Notes under the pieces: model-generated
Database searches by the model: none
What the model was told of the DNA's origin: nothing
Seen by the model: the letters and a program-made list of their open reading frames with translations, nothing else
Position numbers and translations under genes: made by a program
Source of the DNA: Euryarchaeota archaeon UBA462
GTDB lineage: Archaea > Thermoplasmatota > Poseidoniia > Poseidoniales > Thalassarchaeaceae
Reading direction: 5' to 3'
Length of the DNA stretch: 64,000 nucleotides
NCBI GenBank assembly: GCA_002506755.1
Contig: DAYD01000004.1
Location: 26,702-90,701 of the forward strand
Shown here: positions 62,185 to 64,000 of the stretch, piece by piece
Layout of the letters: every line of letters starts with the position of its first letter
Position numbering within the stretch: position 1 is the stretch's first letter

Positions 62185-63642
62185 ATGGTGGTCATGCAAA
62201 ATAGAAACCGATGGGTAATGAACTGGGACGAGGTTGCCGTCTTTGATAGAAATGCGGCTAGCTTGGGGTTCGAAGAGATGGATCTCATGGCCTCCGCTGG
62301 CGAGTCTCTTGCCTTGGAAGCAGCCTCGATGGCAGGAGGAAGGGACATTCTATTCCTATGTGGTCCGGGCAACAACGGTGGCGATGGGTTCGCCGCCTCG
62401 TGCTCGGAACTTCTCTCCGGATCGAGAATCGACATCATCGCTAGTCATGGGTCGTCCAAGACAGATTGCTCTTCAAAGGCTAGGCAGAGAGCTGGTCTAG
62501 AGGTCGAAATCCATGAATGGCCCTCAATTCCTACAGGGAAGTGGTCGCTGGTGGTTGACTGTCTTCTTGGTGCCGGGTCATCGGGTCCCGGAACCAAACT
62601 GAGGTCCCCAATTTCGGAAATCGTCGATTGGGCCAGAGGACTCGGCTTACCGCTCCTAGCTTGCGATATACCAACCGGGCTAGGCGGATCGGACTGTCTT
62701 GTAGCTGATCGGACTGTGACATTCCACTCCCTGAAGGCTGGGATGGAAGCCTCTGATTGCGGGGAGGTAATAGTTTCCGAACTCCCCTGGACAGACGAAG
62801 TCCAGAACTGCGGGATTGGTGATGCGCACCGGTTCCCTCCGCTACTACCAAATTCGAGGAAGGGTGATCGTGGTCGACTTCTGATAATAGGGGGCGGCCC
62901 GTTCCACGGGGCCCCTATATTGTCAGGAATTGCTGCTGCTAGGAGCGGATGTGACTTGGTACATGTGGCGATGCCTTCATCGGCTATGAATAGGACTGAA
63001 TGGCCAACAAGCCTCATCCCCGAGCAGCTACCAGACTCTGACTACCTGACAACAGACTCCGTCGAAGCGGTAATGGGGTTTATCGATTCTGGAAGGACTC
63101 CAGACGCATTGGTCGTTGGCCCTGGTCTTGGTAGGAAGCATCAAACTCTTGAAGCCGTAAAGAAAATCCTTGAGATAGCCTCGTTCAGAGGGATCCCAGT
63201 GGTTATAGATGCCGATGCAATAGCCTCACTCCCGACAGGAACATGGCCAGAAAGTCTGGTAGGGGTTGCAACACCACATCAAGGAGAGTCCGAGAGGTGG
63301 CTAGGTGTAGCTACGGCAAGCGAGGCCTTAGCAGGGTTCGAGGGAGAGGGCCAAACGATTGTGATAACAGGACCGATAGACGAACTCACCGGGCCAGAAG
63401 GGAGGAGAGCATTTGCCTCAGGAGGCCACGCAAGGATGGCAGTAGGAGGTACTGGGGACATCCTTGCAGGAACCATCGGGAGTCTGTTGGCACAGGGAAT
63501 GCCTCCTTGGCCATCAGCCAGGCTGGGCTGTGCGTTGCTCAGAGAAGCGGGAAGAAGGGCTGCCGATGAAAAGGGGCCCGGTACCCTCGCAGAGGACGTA
63601 CCCGTTCATATCGCCCACACGCTGGCGCACTGGACAAGGTAA
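62185..63642 (+). CDS. nnr: Bifunctional NAD(P)HX epimerase/dehydratase (NnrE-NnrD)
   Basis: The 485-residue protein has two domains. The N-terminal epimerase (residues 1-205) has DRNAASLGFEEMDLMASAGES and FLCGPGNNGGDGFAA. The C-terminal dehydratase (about 215-485) has GRLLIIGGGPFHGAP, VGPGLGRKHQT, VVIDADAIASLP, ATPHQGESERWLG and GGTGDILAGTIGSLLAQG. It repairs hydrated NAD(P)H. ATG 62185 or ATG 62194 may be the start (GGTGGTC before the second). It starts 5 bp after the symporter. Confidence 0.94.
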   Translation: MVVMQNRNRWVMNWDEVAVFDRNAASLGFEEMDLMASAGESLALEAASMAGGRDILFLCGPGNNGGDGFAASCSELLSGSRIDIIASHGSSKTDCSSKARQRAGLEVEIHEWPSIPTGKWSLVVDCLLGAGSSGPGTKLRSPISEIVDWARGLGLPLLACDIPTGLGGSDCLVADRTVTFHSLKAGMEASDCGEVIVSELPWTDEVQNCGIGDAHRFPPLLPNSRKGDRGRLLIIGGGPFHGAPILSGIAAARSGCDLVHVAMPSSAMNRTEWPTSLIPEQLPDSDYLTTDSVEAVMGFIDSGRTPDALVVGPGLGRKHQTLEAVKKILEIASFRGIPVVIDADAIASLPTGTWPESLVGVATPHQGESERWLGVATASEALAGFEGEGQTIVITGPIDELTGPEGRRAFASGGHARMAVGGTGDILAGTIGSLLAQGMPPWPSARLGCALLREAGRRAADEKGPGTLAEDVPVHIAHTLAHWTR

Positions 63643-63647
63643 GGTCG

Positions 63648-64000
63648 ATGTTGGTCAGCGAGGAGTATCCGTGGAGAAAGCTGCTCAGAGAGTACGCGAT
63701 GTATTGTGGCGTAGGCTGCTTCAACGTGGCAGTCTTCTTCGTGATGTACATCGCGATGCTGGATGTTCGCCTGTCCGAGGATTACCCTGCTGCCTCCGCA
63801 TGGGCCGTGTCCTATTTCTTCAGCTCCATACTGGCTCACTACATGCACAGATGGCTGACATTTGAGTCTCCATCTCCCTATGGCAAGAGCCTATTCGTGA
63901 CTCTTACGATATATTCAGTACTTCTACTGATATCGACTGCGTCAATGGCCTACTTCTCCGACACAATGGGAGTAGACGAGATACTATCCTGGGCCGTGAA
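63648..64000 (+). CDS. GtrA-like membrane protein, N-terminal part (cut by right edge)
   Basis: The open frame starts at ATG 63648, five bases after the NAD(P)HX repair gene stop and with AAGGT before it, and runs to the window end. Its 117 codons give four hydrophobic helices with the GtrA signature: FNVAVFFVMY in the first helix, then HYMHRWLTFES before the third. GtrA proteins help flip lipid-linked sugars or form part of glycosyltransferase systems. The 3' end is outside the window. Confidence 0.7.
   Translation, partial: MLVSEEYPWRKLLREYAMYCGVGCFNVAVFFVMYIAMLDVRLSEDYPAASAWAVSYFFSSILAHYMHRWLTFESPSPYGKSLFVTLTIYSVLLLISTASMAYFSDTMGVDEILSWAV

Noticed and set aside
1..64000. CRISPR arrays, insertion sequences, prophage or integrase genes
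   Set aside because: I saw no regularly spaced identical repeats, terminal inverted repeats with a transposase, or integrase motifs.

Overview
The window looks like a piece of an uncultivated marine archaeal chromosome, most probably Marine Group II/III Euryarchaeota (Candidatus Poseidoniia). The evidence is: archaeal-type information genes (Spt5, SecE, FtsZ, L1, L10/P0, P1, L21e, RpoF, DUF655, Dim1/KsgA, Pus10, archaeosine radical-SAM protein, AK6-like kinase); Shine-Dalgarno boxes of the form GAGGTGA or GGTGA 4-5 nt before many starts; TATA-like boxes about 26 nt before some apparently leaderless genes; and many bacterial-type metabolic and transport genes around them. Genes are packed tightly on both strands and no gene-free stretch exceeds 300 bases. 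No CRISPR array, insertion sequence or rRNA was seen. The lineage is an inference from gene content, not from a marker tree.

Layout. 1-2.9 kb: the end of a cysteine-rich repeat surface protein, threonine aldolase and a secreted thioredoxin-like protein. 2.9-11.4 kb: two overlapping giant genes forming an AddB/AddA-like nuclease-helicase pair. 11.4-20.7 kb: M20 peptidase, coiled-coil protein, hexapeptide acyltransferase with an Atg22-type MFS protein, archaeosine radical-SAM enzyme, a degenerate heme-copper-oxidase-like protein with a small membrane partner, and a YchF-like GTPase. 20.7-28 kb (minus strand): the conserved archaeal block FtsZ-SecE-Spt5-L11-L1-L10-P1 preceded by a CDP-alcohol phosphatidyltransferase and AK6. 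28-41 kb: Ca2+/H+ exchanger, peroxiredoxin plus polytopic membrane protein, alpha/beta hydrolase, TSUP exporter, amidohydrolase, FAH-family enzyme, J-domain protein, large MMPL/RND protein, SRPBCC-SDR fusion and a conserved unknown. 41-46.6 kb (plus): DUF971, Pus10, L21e, RpoF, DUF655, Dim1 and a HhH/zinc-ribbon protein, an RNA-processing and translation cluster. 46.6-58 kb: ferredoxin with a 48-residue membrane protein, M24 peptidase, phosphoglycerate kinase, tRNA-Thr(CGT), phosphohexomutase, MFS, RidA, Nudix, cis-prenyltransferase, HAD phosphatase, kinase-like protein, phosphoglycerate mutase and MscS channel. 58-64 kb: secreted M14 carboxypeptidase with Asp-rich Ca-binding loops, SNF-type symporter, NAD(P)HX repair enzyme and a GtrA-like protein cut by the right edge. 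A secreted carboxypeptidase beside a Na+-coupled symporter fits a peptide-scavenging heterotroph.

The most unusual signals are in the ribosomal/transcription block. The L11 gene encodes only the C-terminal rRNA-binding domain, and the Spt5 gene directly before it carries an extra N-terminal domain that reads as a degenerate Nudix fold. Also worth attention are the AddAB-like pair in which both nuclease domains carry cysteine clusters, the oxidase-like protein without obvious heme/copper ligands, a stand-alone HAD domain of the UbiA-fusion type beside a cis-prenyltransferase, and a 48-residue membrane protein gene after the ferredoxin.
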